Positions 1 to 13,700 of a stretch of DNA of 64,000 nt are shown one piece after another. Origin of the DNA: Himantopus leucocephalus (taxonomy: Eukaryota; Chordata; Aves; Charadriiformes; Recurvirostridae); assembly GCA_003993805.1 (NCBI GenBank), contig RSEF01000012.1, positions 595,510 to 659,509 on the forward strand, in the 5' to 3' direction. The position numbers and the translations under genes were made by a program. The notes under the pieces were generated by a model. It ran no database searches. It saw only the letters and a program-made list of their open reading frames with translations, and was not told the origin of the DNA. Positions within the stretch are counted from its first letter, which is position 1; each line of letters opens with the position of its first letter.

Positions 1-28
1 CCCCCCCCCCCCCCGCCCCCCGCCCCCC
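1..28. repeat. C-rich tract at left edge
   Basis: The window opens with C14-G-C6-G-C6. On the minus strand this is three long G runs split by single C bases, with G-quadruplex potential (i-motif on the plus strand). It may be the edge of a GC-rich assembly gap or low-quality contig end. No gene feature is attached. Confidence 0.6.
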
Positions 29-3000
29 TCGACAGTGGAAATAATGAAAGGAGAAGAAAAACAGTGCGGGTAGTTAATTGTGAATTTTTAACTATCATTC
101 GCTATTGCAGTTCCACAAGGCCCTTATTTATTCAGAAATAGGCCAGCGATGTCCATTTCGTAGTCACATGTGTGCTTTAGCGGAACAATTATAGCTACTT
201 TGGAGAAACTTGTTGCCATTATAAAATGGTTTTACACGGTAACCTTTATGTCTGACAGTTTTACCCGCTCTGATAGCAGAATTCTGGTGGGAGAGGTTTT
301 ACAGCAAAAGAAAAGGCCTACCTTGCTGTTTCTTTGCTGTTCCTTCTGTCATGGGAGCTGGCTGCTCTCAGTAGCCCAGAAGGTTACCATAGCGAACGTT
401 TCCGTAAGGCACAATATAAGGTGCACCGTACAAAAGTCGTGCTGGAGAAAATGATAACCTATCTTGTAACTTCAGAAATACCATTGTTTTGCAACTTGCT
501 TAAGGTTTACGATGTATGTGAACTGGTCAGAAACATCTGATCTGTAAGAGAAAAAGTTACTAATGGAAAATTAGTCTTGTTCTTACTGGAGCAGGGGCTG
601 TAACTTGGAGCGTCTACAGCACCCAGCAAGATGGATTCCTGTTCTGGCTAAGGTCTGTTTCAAAATAGCCAGCTTTTTGGGAAAAGTAAATCAATGTCAA
701 GATGAAAATATATCAATTAACTGTAAACATAGGTTTCCTGTGTAGTAGGTATACTGACATGGATTTTACGATTAAAAAAGTGAAAAAGCATCTGTCTATC
801 TAAAAGATCATCTCTAGGAAGAAGACTTAGTGGGCTTCCTGCCTTCAGTGCGGCTATTTCCTCTTTTACTTTTGGTTTGTGAATTGTTGCTGTGATTGAA
901 GGATGAGAATGAAATCTGGTTCTTCCCAGAACCTATGTTAGTGGAAAAAAAATGGGAAGATGCTTCTGGACAAGGCAGACAACAATATAAGCCTGATAGA
1001 TCTCACTCTACCTTTTTTTATTACTCATACCTAAGACATAGTGTGGAAGCGTTGGGAGAATGGCTTTGCTGCATTTGGTGTATGCTGGGCAGTTACATTG
1101 GAAGACTTAAGTATCCTGTTACGTTAAAGCTGGCACACACGTTCTGCACAGGAGACAGCAGTGCAAGATAGATAGCAGAGAAACAGTGGCAGATCTTAGT
1201 AATTATTGATCTATATGGTTTTTCCTTTGCAGTTTTTTTCACCTCAACTATTAATTTGCTGGTATTGAATTGTCTTATCTGGTTGTTAAACCTGGCAAAT
1301 CTCCTAAGCAATTGCTGTGTGGAAAAGAAAGGTGGGCTAAGTGTAAGATGACATCTTAAAGACTGATATAGTTTGCATGGTGTAATCTTTATATTCTGGG
1401 AACCCTTTCCCTGTCTTGTGGGGAAGATGTTAAAAGAGTATTGCAAAAATATGTTTGTCATAGTATGTTTTGGTAACACATTCCAGGTTTTTTTTGTTGT
1501 CGTTTCATGGCAGACCAGTGACAGCTCTGGACCTTAGCCTTTCTGTCATGCTTACTTTTTGAATCTGCTCTATTTGCTGTTGGGAATCACTTTAACATCA
1601 TTACTATGCTTCCGCTTGTGAAGTTTGGCCATGGCGTGATCATCACGCGGTGATGCAGACATCAATACAGTCACTTTGCGCTGGCTTGACTTAAGTAATT
1701 GTTCTACAAGTGATGCACTTTAGACACATGGCAACTTAATTACATGAACACGTTGACAGTGAAATGACTCATGTTAAATTCACTGAAATGTCCTCCTTTA
1801 AGTGCAGGAGAAATTGAAACCTGGGACGTGTTTAGTAAGGGGCGTTTTGGGGAGAGAGCTTTCGATACCTAAAAACACAGGGCTTGCATTACATCCATTG
1901 TTCCTATATTAACATGGCAGTCATAGTGTTACAGAATAGTCTTCGGATTTGGTTTCTTGACCTTTTAAGTGTGTGTTTCTCTATCTTGTAGATTGATTAT
2001 TGACTTAAAACTGTGTAGCCTGTGTAAGTTCCAAATGTTTTCTAGAACTATAATGTCTTTCTTTTGTGCTGTCCGTCTGACTCATCTTGCTTGATGATTA
2101 GCAGATTTTATGGGTCGTCTTTGTTTTGGTAGCTTTGAGCATCAGTGTTGCTGCTGGTAGTGGACTTGACTTTGTGCCCATTTCCTTCTGCTTTTGGGAA
2201 ATGGCTGTCAGTTTTTAGGTTATATGTTTAAACTTGAGGTAGGTGTTGTTTAAAGCTCATAAATATTTTTTTCTTCCCCCTCTCAAGATTATTTTCTTAC
2301 TTGAAAAGTCAGGGAATAAGGTACGGGGGTCGGAGTTGATTTTTTTGTTTGTTTGTTTTTTGTTTTGATTCAAATGCTTGCTGAAACTGTCCTGAAGGTA
2401 AATGTTGTGTTAGTATGCAAGATCCTGAAAGGGAGATTTAGCAGTTCACGCTGTCCAAGTTTAGCAAACGTTGAAAATGAGGGTAAATTTTAATGTTAAT
2501 TATATATTAATATCTTATTATTTTAAAAGCCATGTAATCTGTGTAATGGTATTTTTTATGTAATTATATATTTTTTCTAATTTTAATCCATAGTTCTTTC
2601 CACTACACAGTTTTCTTTGTATATTGATAAAGCCTATGAAAGTTAGCATCGGGATGTTAGTTATTGCTGATTTGATTTTAAAATGGTTTTGGTTCTAAGG
2701 GTACAGAATATATTTTATTTTTTTTAAAAGTAAGACTTGGTGCATGTAAAACACATACATGTTTTGTGTTCACTCTGTATCTATGTTGATTTTTCCTCCC
2801 TTTTCCTGGACTTTGGTGACAACCTTTGTGGATTGGTGGTGATTACGGAAGAATTATTATTGTTATTATTATTATTATCCTATCTTATGGGTGAGATTGC
2901 ATTTTTTTAAGTGTTCTTAGCAAAGGGTAGCCTGTAGAATCAGAATATTACAACATGAATTCTACTCTGCGTTCTTAATAGGACATCTCTTAGGGGAATC

Positions 3001-3309
3001 ACTTGTTTGAATATTTTAAATATTCCCCTATGAGAAAGGAAGGTGTGAGCTTAGGCTGGAACAAGACATTCTGCATATTAGTTGGGACTCTGCAGGTAAC
3101 TGTCCATGCCTCTGGGAAATTCGTGTATTTTAACTAATGCAAAGCTGCGTAGTAGTTACGGAGTCCTAGACGAATGCTTTAAAAACACTTTGAAGATGGA
3201 AAGCGGTAAGTCTTAGGGGTAGCTTTCTGGTTTGTTTGTTTTAGTAGTATTGGATTATCACCCACAGACACCACTGAGGAGCATTTTGCTAGGAACTGTG
3301 CAAATAAAC
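29..3309. other. Non-coding stretch, probable SFMBT1 5' intron
   Basis: No coding frame resembling a known protein was seen on either strand; open frames are under 130 codons and look like chance. The stretch has T-rich and AT-rich parts (2490-2590), a T/G run near 2341-2366 and a short (ATT)n run at 2852-2878. The block at 2991-3030 has a 9-bp inverted repeat (TAGGGGAAT/ATTCCCCTA) overlapping an 8-bp one; its origin is unclear. Confidence 0.4.
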
Positions 3310-3559
3310 AAGGCCTGGGAGCCACAGGACTAAGGAAGCCCTGGTCCCAAGGTCTCCTCTTCCTTTCTTAACTCTTCAGGATTCTCTGCGATACCCGCAT
3401 TAGTGTTTCTTTCAGTGGAGNAAGGCCTGGGAGCCACAGGACTAAGGAAGCCCTGGTCCCAAGGTTTCTTCTTCTTCCTTTCTTAACTCTTCAGGATTCT
3501 CTGCGATACTCGCATTAGTGTTTCTTTCAGTGGACNCATTAGTGTTTCTTTCAGTGGAG
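3310..3559 (+). repeat. Tandem duplication with single N at each joint (probable assembly artefact)
   Basis: Copy 1 is 3310-3420 (111 nt). After an N at 3421, copy 2 at 3422-3535 (114 nt) repeats it almost exactly, with a CTT-type 3-nt expansion near GGTTTCTTCTTCTTCC and a few substitutions. After another N at 3536, the last 22 nt (CATTAGTG...CAGTGGA) are repeated a third time at 3537-3558. An N exactly at each repeat boundary is the pattern left when overlapping contig ends are not merged. A real variable tandem repeat is the alternative. Confidence 0.8.
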
Positions 3560-6500
3560 ACAGTGATGTTTAGATTTCTTTTCCTTGTGAAAATAAGCCT
3601 CCTAGTACAACACTTGTAGGATCTTAATATCATTGAGACCCCTGCCCCTCTGTCATGTTTTGTTGACTGTATTTGATGAAGAGTCATGAGAGGATAGGCA
3701 GAAAACTGTGTACATGCGTGCGTTTCAAATTAATTACATGACCCTTGTTTCCTAAGAAAATCGGGTAAGCAATAACGCTAAAACCTGAAGTAGGAGGACT
3801 TCATCAAGATTTGCAGTAGAATAGCCATCTCTTCTATAGATGCCTGACTCTAATACTAGGATTTCTGCTCTTTCAAGCTGTCTTTTTTTAGTAAGATAGA
3901 GCAGCCTTAAATAACAGTAGCATTTTGCTGCGCAGCTTACTTCTTGTAAACAATGCTCAAACAGGAGTTTTTCCTTCACTTAAAGTAGGTGGGAGCCAAG
4001 CGTGTTTTATTTTGGCTTTTTTCACCCGTTCGGATTTGGCAGGTGGACTGATTGCAGATGCTTACGTACAGTTCAGGTGAGTTGCTAGTTACACAGGTGG
4101 TCTTAACAATTTGTTCAGATTATGTGGACATGTAAAATGTGATTACTGTCCCTAGAGTCACCCTGAGCGGCAGCTTGCTGATTTTCAAGGTCATTGTTTA
4201 TATTGCTGTGGCACTTCATTTACACTGGTTTATTTGCTGTTACACTTGAGGACACTCTTGTTCACTACAGAAATGATCTTTTTCTTCAAACAGATGAGTT
4301 GGGAAGGAGACTAGTGGAATTTGATGTTATCTAAAAATGATGCAGCTATTAAACCAGCTTTGAGATTCTCTGAGAGTGCTGATGAGAGAGAAGAGAGATG
4401 CATCTTGGAATATTTTTTTTTCTTTAAGAGTAGTCTATGCAGGGCTGAGCGACCTCCTCTCCCATTTTGGCTGATTGGAGTCGAGGGCTCTCAGCATATC
4501 TCAAGAGGTGCTCTGTCTTGCAGAACTGGGTCATTGGTTGAAAGTAATGGTGGTGGAGAACCCTGCAAGGTTTTGCTGTTTGTCACTTAATCTTTTTCAA
4601 GGATGTGAGGGACTGGAGCAGTGATACTGAAGTAGACATCAAGTGGGTTGGAGAAGATGAACTCCGTCTTGATGTATTTAGAGGCTGTAGTCTCTATTTC
4701 TTCTGGGGATGGGTGAGAGAAAGACATAAATAGCACCTCCAGATTTGTCATTGTTTCCAGAAGAAACCGATCAAGTCAGGAAGTGAAGGCACTTCCCCTC
4801 TGATGCTAGGTGCACGTTTATTACAAATGGCTCTGTAAGTTCTGTGGGTGTCTCGCCTCTCTTCACTGGAGTAAGCGATTCCTTGGCATTTCTTATCTTT
4901 TTCTTGGTCTCTTGACCTGTGAAAATATATATAAATATAAGATTTTCCTTTTCATTTGGGTTTTTTTTTTTCTTTTTGTAGCTTGACTGAAGTAAATACA
5001 TTTAGGAATATTTAGGTCCTTGGGAATTGTGGTAATGTGCATGGTTGCTGCTCGAGTGTGCTCTTTGCTCTGTGCATGGGGAGCCATGGCCTCTGGTTTA
5101 AAAAAAGAAAGTTAATTTGTCTTGAAATCATAAAACTTAAAAAGTATTTTAAATCTAAGGACTGTGAAACTCCATTGTACTGTAAAGCCTTATCTGAAAC
5201 TAGGGTGGGGTTTTTTGTGAGTATCTTTCTCTCTTGTCAAAGCATCTCCTCTTGAAAGGAGGTCACTGTTGGCCTCAGTGCCCATTAACTTTGCTCCAAG
5301 AATGGGGATGTGGTGCTGAAAAAGCTGTGGTGTTTCTAAAGCAGTACTGAGAAATGCTATTGAAGCCTGACAGGTGTACATATTGTATACACAGGCTCTC
5401 TCTCATATATATATTAGTATTTATTTTTTCCTAATGTCGAGTTCCAAATATGCCCCCATTCATGTATAAGTACTAAACTGTTCAAGTGGTGTTTTAATAC
5501 AAATGACAAGATCTGTACCACAAAATTCTTAAAGAAGTGACCGGGTAGGAAATGCGTAGCAGACAGGCAGGGTGAAAGCGCAGGTGCTTTCTTGCAGTTG
5601 GGCCAGCAGAACTCACATAATGCGCATCTTAAAAGAGAAATTATTGAAGAAGGCAGTGGTTCCTTCCAGGACTGACTCTGCTCATTGCTCTTTAAAGTGT
5701 TACCATGAGGGTTAAACTAATGGCCCTAAGAAATAATGAAAGTGCAGGATCAGTCAGAAGTGTTGCATATATAGCACTAATTGGCCAATTGAACTGAGCT
5801 AATCAACTTTTAAATGAATGTGACCATGCGCACAGGCATATGAAAGTCTTCCCCTCTTTAAGAGAAGTTTTTTCTCCTTTATTTGCAAAACAGGATTTAA
5901 TCAAGTTAGCAGCAAGGCTTTTTAGTCCAGTGGCTAAGAACAAAAGTCTGCTTTTTAAGGTGATTATTTTATGTCTAAAGTTATTTTTTAAATTTGGGTG
6001 AGGGAGGAGGAACTGAACTTTGAATTCCCATTGCTGTTGCGGCTAAATCTTACTTTTTGAACTTACTCTCTAGCAAATTTAAGTGTATATTTTGTCACTC
6101 CTCTTAATGAAAACCTGTGTATTTGGGGAAGTGGCTTGGCTAAGTAATCCAGAGTTTATTGTGATAATAAGCTGGTTCTAGATAATTCTAGCCTCACTGC
6201 AAGTGTAGAGGGAGTGTGTCCAACAGTTGGTTCGTCTGGTTTTGTTTTCTCAACCATTTCAGCTTATTTAAGAAAGACTATGACTGAAAACTGAAAAATC
6301 AGGGAAGATTGTGTCGTATTCTTTCAATCTGGGTACAAAAATAAGACAGCAGCGTAACAGCTGGAAGGAGAAGTGAGAAGAGGAAAATCATCTTTCTTAA
6401 TTGCAGTTAATGTTACTTTGTTTAACTCTTTGTACTTCTCAAATGGAAAACCAAAATATTGTTTTCTTTACATCTGCTTCGTCTGCATATGCTTTTAAGG

Positions 6501-7312
6501 TAAGAATATTACTTAGCGAAGTAAAATGAAAGTGTGGGTTTTATTTCTAATTGGAGTCCAATTTCCACCTAAACGCAACTTGACATAAATTATAATTCTT
6601 ATGATTATCCAGTAAGAAATACAGAAATTATCTTTTTATAGTAAAGCTAAGATTGTTATTTAAATATTCAGGTTTAATCTTTTGCATTTATACTTTGTTT
6701 CCAGACAGCGGTTGTGTCTTACTGTGAACTATTTTATGTTATTGAGAAATTGTAGTAATATGTAGTTTAATATGCTTTTATTTAAAGCAATTTATATAAA
6801 TGCCTTTCTTTGCTGCCGTTACATAGATAGTGACATCAAAATATGCTTTGTCAGTCTTCATCATTCTTATATGCAAATGTGAATGATATGTAATATAAAG
6901 AAACAATATAACAATCACCTATCAACTAGCAGAGGCACCTTCATAGAAAAGTAACAGCATTGATGTTTCTAAATAGGTATTTTTTCAGAAAGCTGGGTTA
7001 TGGTGGCTGCAATGGTCAGGCTGGGAGAGTCTCTGAAACAAGCAGTGTATTTTGGATTTCAAAGACTAATAGTGTATGAATTCTTTATTATCTGCTCAAA
7101 AGGGAGGAATCTGTCTTACTGCAATGCAAAAACTTCGTTTCTGACAAACAGCATGGCAAAATCCACTTTAACGTATAAAGTTAACTCTTCTGAGATCCTA
7201 CCTTAGCAGTGGGATTTGAAAGAAAAATACCAGTGTGATAGCTGTTGGAGGTGGCTGAGAAGTTTCTCTGTGTTGCTGGAAGAAGAGCGGCTTCAAGTCT
7301 AGCTTAAGTTGT
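3560..7312. other. Non-coding stretch, probable SFMBT1 5' intron
   Basis: Moderately AT-rich sequence. I saw no recognisable gene, RNA gene or intact mobile element. Open frames of 60-90 codons here show no known motif. Confidence 0.4.
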
Positions 7313-7715
7313 GATGAGCATAAAAATTGCCGTAATGTGTCAGACCAGTAGGATGCCTAGTCCTGTGTCTCACCTCAAAAACCTTTTGAAATGAGAATAA
7401 GAAACAGTGGAGCGGAGCATGATCCTTCTCGCAGTCGGTGACGCGGCTGTGTAGGCTGTTCTCTGTCAGTTTGTCTAATCCTTTCTGAGTCCACAACTTC
7501 CCGTGGTTATGAGTCTGCAGTTTAATTATGTGCAACGTGAAAATGTGCTTCGGTTTGTGTTTTCTGGTTCTTGTGGTAGGAGGAATAGTGAATAACCTTT
7601 CCTTATTCTTCTTTTTCATACTAGTTTTGATTTTACGCATCTCTATTGTACTCTTCTATAGTCGTACTTTTCAGCTTGAAGAAGGAACCAGTTTTATTGT
7701 GCAGAAGATGCTGAA
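7313..7715 (-). mobile_element. Ancient CR1-superfamily LINE relic, 3' end, minus strand
   Basis: Read on the plus strand the block begins GAGCATAAAAATTGCCGTAA with TGTCAGACCAG. Further on come TTTGTCTAATCCTTTCTGA, CTGGTTCTTGTGGTAGGA, GAATAACCTTTCCTTATTC and AGTCGTACTTTTCAGCTTGA, in that order. These match, with much divergence, the reverse complement of the 3' end of sauropsid CR1 elements as I recall them: GAACATAAGAA...GGGTCAGACCA, TTGTCTAATCC, TTCTTGTGTTATG, CTTCCTTATT and AGTCGTCTCTTTTCCAAGCTGAA. The last motif encodes the F-S-L-E-K-R-R-L-R-G-D segment near the end of the CR1 reverse-transcriptase ORF on the minus strand. The minus frame still reads KGLDKLTENS, a motif of these LINE tails. 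Many changes and indels indicate an old, dead copy. The ORFs at 7299-7640 (minus) and 7528-7791 (plus) are its shadows. Confidence 0.7.
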
Positions 7716-10700
7716 GCCTGTCCACAGGTTGTGTGTGTGTGCAGTGCTGGACTGGGCAGGACAGCTTTTTCTGGCTGTGGGTATTTCTTAATTTTTATAG
7801 AAAACTGAATTATACATCCGTCTCCTGTTAGTATAGAAGTATTTCAAGTCTCTGATCTTCTTTGATACGTTTTTTGCGTCTTCTAGTCTCACCATGGCTG
7901 TTTGACGCCAGCACTACATGCTGTCTCAAGGTGCTCTGGATTTCTAGAATTGTAGCACAGTGTTTTCTGTTTTCTTCTCCATTCCTTGGGGCTCTTAATG
8001 AGCACGGAATTGATGCTCCAAGAGAATTAGTCATAACAATTTCAAAATCTTGAGTTGCGGTAGCTAATTTAGATCTCATTGTACAGGTGAGGTTATTTCT
8101 TTCTCTATGTCTTATTATTCTGCCTTTAATTTCATCTTCTATTATCCCTCTGCAGTTCTTAGCAAACAACATTTATTTTTCATCTCTTAAATAGTTCTTT
8201 ATTGTCTCAAAACTTTGCACTTATTTCATGTTTGTGTGCTTCTCTTGAAAAGCAGGACTCAGTAGAGCCTCATTAATCCTCCTTGTATTGTGAAAAAATA
8301 CTTTTTATTTCTGTCATCATTTCCTGTCTTTATAATCAGCCTTTAAAGTATGAGATGATCTTTCAGAAAATGCTCCAAAAGGATTCAAGTCTCTGTGGAC
8401 AGTAGTAGGTCCTGGAAAGACAGTACTGTGTCTGTGGACACCAAGCTTGCAAGATATTTGCTTTCCTTAACTTGTGTTGAAGACACTGAATGGGAATAAA
8501 TGGTGCTCAGAGCTTCCCACAGTTGAAACCCGAACAGTGTGCACCAGTCTGATGGGTTTTCTTTTTTCGGTTTCAGGTAAGTATTTCTGTACTCAGCTCA
8601 CGGGCAGAGGGCATGGGAAGCAGTATGCTGGGAGCTCAGGGGAGATGTGCTGGCCTTTGGGTGTATGTGGCCACAGCTTCTGTCGTTGTTGGCCTTTGGA
8701 CATTCTTGTAAGTATTTTGCAGGGGAGGGAGAGAAGGAATTAAAATAGATAAAAATAAACTGCATCCTTATAGCAACATTAATACTGAAAAAATATTTTC
8801 ACATGTAAAAGACTCCTAAACTGGCACTTCTTAGCATTTACAATGCACGATTCTTTTTTAATTTAAGGAAGTTTTCATAGTGGTGGTGGAGGATGTGTAA
8901 ACCAGAAACGCTGATACCACTTCTTACGTGTTTCTGTTAGTTTTTGACCACCCTCTCACCTGAGGTGACCATTAAACTTGATTTTGGCCTTAATGTCCAG
9001 GTTGTGTCATATCCTTAGTAAAACTCCTTCTTCTTGATAACTTATTTGATGAATTCACTTCATTAAATGATGAAACTTCATTAAATGACAGGGTCTGCTG
9101 TGCAGCATGTGGTATGGAATTTAACACTGGTATTTTCAACATCTAAAAAAGTCTTATTCTGAACTTCCCAGGTTGTGAAGTTTTTAAAATGCTGTTAGTT
9201 CAGATATGTGTTCCGGGCTTCCACGCAGCCCCCAAGCCTATGTGCTACAGTGCGAATAGAGCTCCAATTACTTCAGTTTGGAAAATGGCAAAATGACCAT
9301 CCCTAGTCCAGACGAAAGAGATCAGATCAGTCTCCTTGTACGGTGCCTTGTGGAGTTCCCTGTGTCTGACACCTGTGTGATGTGCACAGCAGAACGTGGA
9401 TTTTGCATTTCATCCATATTATATGGGAATATACCACAATCCAAACAATTTATATTCCGCATGAATTACTTCTGTATGAGGTAGTAAGTATGTTAAAGAT
9501 TGTTGAATCAAGAAGCCAGAAAAGTGATTTCATTTTGCTGTTAATGAGTGTTTTTCTGTTGGCTCTTTTAAAAAAAAATCCATTCATTATTCCTCTGTAC
9601 CTCAGCAGTTTCTTGTTCATTTTGTGGCCATTCACTTCTTCTAGGTGTGCCCAGCCCTGGTATAGAAGAACAAGCTTTTAGTCTTGTGTGTTTAGAAGAC
9701 TATTTTTGTAACCATAAGGGCTAACAAAGTACCTTACAAGAATTAAAGTTAAGACACTGCAGAGGTGTTGACCTCAGCTTTGGAAAGCTTTTAGGGAGTA
9801 TTTTTTTCTAGATCGGTTCTTCACTCAGTTTGTGTGCTTCCTTTGCATAGAGATCTGATAATTCATTTTTTTTACATTCTTGTTGTTCCTAGAAGTGATC
9901 ATGGCAGTGCTTGTCTGTGCAGTTTCCAGTTGCAGCTAAGGGCAGCACTTAAGTGTGAGATGGTATAATTTACATCCAATGCTGCACTTTCTGCTTAATG
10001 TTTTGCTAGCAACTTTGTATCTGTACCAGCAAATCAAAACAGACTCGGCTGTCAGCAGAGATGTTTCTTAAACACAACCAGGCAAATGGTTTTCTTTTCC
10101 ATTTATTCAAGAGTGTATTTCAAATTGAATCTCACAGCGGAAGCACGTGATTATAGTACATACAGGTGTTTCTAGTGGTTTTAGCTCTTAAGAACTTCCA
10201 TGGGCCTAGTTAGATGCAGAATATTGACACAGAGGAATAAAATCTAGGAGGCTTCATAAAAGAACTTTTTAAGGTAGTGTTTTCAGAATGACGGTATCCT
10301 TTGATTTTTCTGAGGCACTGTTTTTATTACATCGTGCTGTAAAATTAAAATTCTGATTTAATAATCGCAACTGCCGATTCAAAAGTTGAAGCGGAACTTG
10401 AATAGAAGAGTATTATCTCTCTTTTGTATTTATATGTTAACAACAGAAATAAGGTTGCACGTGCCCGCGGAGTGATGCCTGAAAAAATATGCACTGAACT
10501 TTGCAGGGACGGGGCTGCAAAAATAATTCAATGAAAAAAAGTATGAATTTGAAAACACTTTTTACGACAGTGTAAATATTCCAGCGTTGTCAGGATCGAG
10601 CTTTGAAATTGTACTCCTAAAAATAGAGGAGTCTTTTTCAGTTGCACTCTGTCTTTTGAGCCCTTAGGCTCGAGTCTTGTTTTCTCTCTGTATGAGCAGA

Positions 10701-13700
10701 AGTGCAAAAAAAAAAAATCTTAAAATGAGAACAGATTTTCATGTAATTTTACCACTCCTGATGCTGGGGTAATAAGAACATCATCACTTACTGTGAGCTC
10801 TTCACTAAAACCCTGTGCTGTCACCATTCTTAGGCCTTTAGGCCTGTTAATGTTCTTGTGATTTGAAATTTGTATCATTGAAAGCTGTTGTCTTCTTTTT
10901 TTTTTATGTTTTTTTTTCCCCTTTTTTAAGCTTGCAGTACTTTTTAAAGGGAGGAATGGGAAGGAAGCATGTCAGTTAATGAGCAATAACAAAAGGCAAG
11001 GCCATATTTTTGTGGCGTTGCCTGGAGAGAGAGAATTCCATGATTTAGCACAGCTCATAATACTGTAATTCCATTTAGAAGGAAAAGATACAGGAGAAAG
11101 CTGTGTTTTGCCATCACAGTTTGTACATGCAAAGAGTGGTATAGTCTTAGTAGTGACTCAAATGGAGCTTTAGTGAGTTAAAACAGTATTTCACTGGATA
11201 ATGCAGAAACAGTTGACGAGCTACAGTGAAAATAGGTGGCTCCCCGTCAGAAGGTTTGAAGATCATGGTTGGTTGAGGATGTTCCAAGATCAAATGTGGG
11301 GACTTCTGAAGATTATTTATGTTGATGTTGTAAGTCTCTCAGAATTAATAAATCCCCTAAGACCTATACTGGCTTTATAGCCAGCCCAGTGTGTCTGTTT
11401 TTCTCAGTTTTCTGGGCTTAAAATGCCACATTTAAAGCCGTGTTGCTCTGAAATGTTTTCTCAGCCTGTTATGAAACTTAACACACTTCACTGGAAAGGC
11501 CAGGGTGCTGCTTTGACACCTGAAGTGTATAAAGTAATCCAGTCTGTAAGGTGAGAAGTAACCATATTTCTGTGCTTTTAGCCTCTTATTATTGCTGCTT
11601 GGACATAATATTAAGAGATGTGCTGGCCGTGGAACTGAAATAGTGGCCAAGTTCTGTGCAAGTGGCCAAGTTCTGTGTGTAAGTAATGATAGCAGGAAAA
11701 GGGTTTTCTTTTCACATATGAAAATTCAAGTGTCAGGGCATCAGACAGTCAGGAGAGTGTTATTAGTGGCACAATGGCAGTGTATTGAAGCCAGCTTGTC
11801 TCTGTGAGATTTGTTGGATCTTGCAGGTAGAATGAAGAACATGTTATGGTACCAAATCTGTAGTTTCAAATAGATTGTAACTAAGTATGTCCTGTAAATA
11901 TATACTGTTTGAATAGAATTTTGCTAAGCCCTTCTGATGGAGCTTGGGATATTGATATTTCTGAGATCTCTTCAGATACAAAAGGAAATTTTTTTTTTTA
12001 GTTATCATTATAATGCCCCCCTGTCGATATTCATTTATTTCCATTAAAAACGTATTTGCTAATCTGTGCTGGGACCCTTTTAAAACAAAACGCGAATGAA
12101 ATCTTCGAAAGCAGTGGGAGACCTCAGGACTCTGCAGTGAAAGGATTGAACTCTGCCATCCTCAGCCTCTTATGAATAAAGTTAGCCTTCTAAGGATAAA
12201 AGAAAATTCAATTACAAAGCAAGAAGGAGGGTGAAAGGGTGTAATTAAAACACATAATCCTAAAAACAACTTGAACAGTGCTTTTTCATGTTATACTTAA
12301 AGCAGTCTGCTTTGTGTGTAAAGTTGCTGTTGCTTAAGATTATTGATTTAGTTTCCTAGGGAAAACACTTTTTGAGAGGATGTGAAAAGGATGATGTCTG
12401 TTGGTGTAACTGGCGGTGTGATTTCATGCAAGCATTGTACTTATGGGCAGCTTGGTGGAGAGTTTTTCTTTACAGTTTCCTAATCTTTCTTTAAAAAAAA
12501 CAAAAGGGGGGCAGAAAATGAAGTACTGCTTCTGCTTTTTTCTCACGCTAATGGCAGTTGTCCTATCAGACAGAGGATGCGTGCTTCAGACAGCAGGAGA
12601 AACCGAAGGCAGCATGGGGACAGCTTATTCTCTCCTGTTAAATCTACACCAGCGATTGCTTCCTAAAGTTTAGTAGTTTGGACCCCAATTCTGAAACCAT
12701 TTGGAGTCCAACTCCCATTGAAGCTATCAACATTGGTGTCTAAAACCTTAGATAGGACATATGGCCTGAGGTCCATGCTAATCTGGGAGCTTGAAGAAGC
12801 TCTTTAGAGTGTTGTGGTAAGTGCTAATGCTGTGTTGTAGTAAATACACATCTGCTCTGCTTCACTGTTTCTCTGCTAATTAGCTGCCTAGTCTTATGCT
12901 AATGGCAGGAGTTGGGTTAGAGCACCTATCTTGTTGGTAGTGAAGCATTCCCTGGCTGGAGCTAGAAGCATTTCATTGTCAGGACTGGCTTTTATGATAA
13001 AAATATTCTGATTCCACCTAGCGGGGTGAAGTTGTATGTACACACGCTGACCTACTCACTGCAGCTCTGTGTCAGAAATGAGTACCTGTAGGCGTGTGCG
13101 CGTAATTGAAGTTGACGGGCTGTCCCTCTTTTGGACCTCATTCCTTGAGGAACTGCAGCTGTTTTGATTTCACAAACATGGATGATGTCTGATTTGATGG
13201 AGAGAAAGAAGCTGTGGGGAAGGAAAGGTGGGAGGGAGCTGGCAGAAGAAAAATGAAGACGTGTATAGAGATCAGGATTGAACATGAACTTCACAGTCAA
13301 GAGGTTTCAGAATGTCTTTTGAATGCTCTTCTCTTACGCTCTTAATACCGTTCAAAAACCCATCTCTTTCCCAGTACTGTGGAGTTAAGTATTGCAATTT
13401 CCTTGGGTTATTTAATACTTTAGACTGATAGCTTGATAAAATATTAGTACCATTATTTCATGAGTTATTTTGTGCAAAAAAATTTCTCTGTGAAGGAAAT
13501 ATTTTGAATTATTGTAAAGAAAGAGTGGCAATTTCTTGTAGTAGTTGATGTGCATATCTTGTTCTCTGCTCAAATACTGTGTGCAAGTTTAGAGAAAAAT
13601 TGACGCTTATATAGAGTGAACTTAGTATAAAAAAAAAAAGGCAATGCAAGTTTTGTAGTGGGTTATATTAGTCAAAAAACATTCTTCTCTCATTTAGTAT

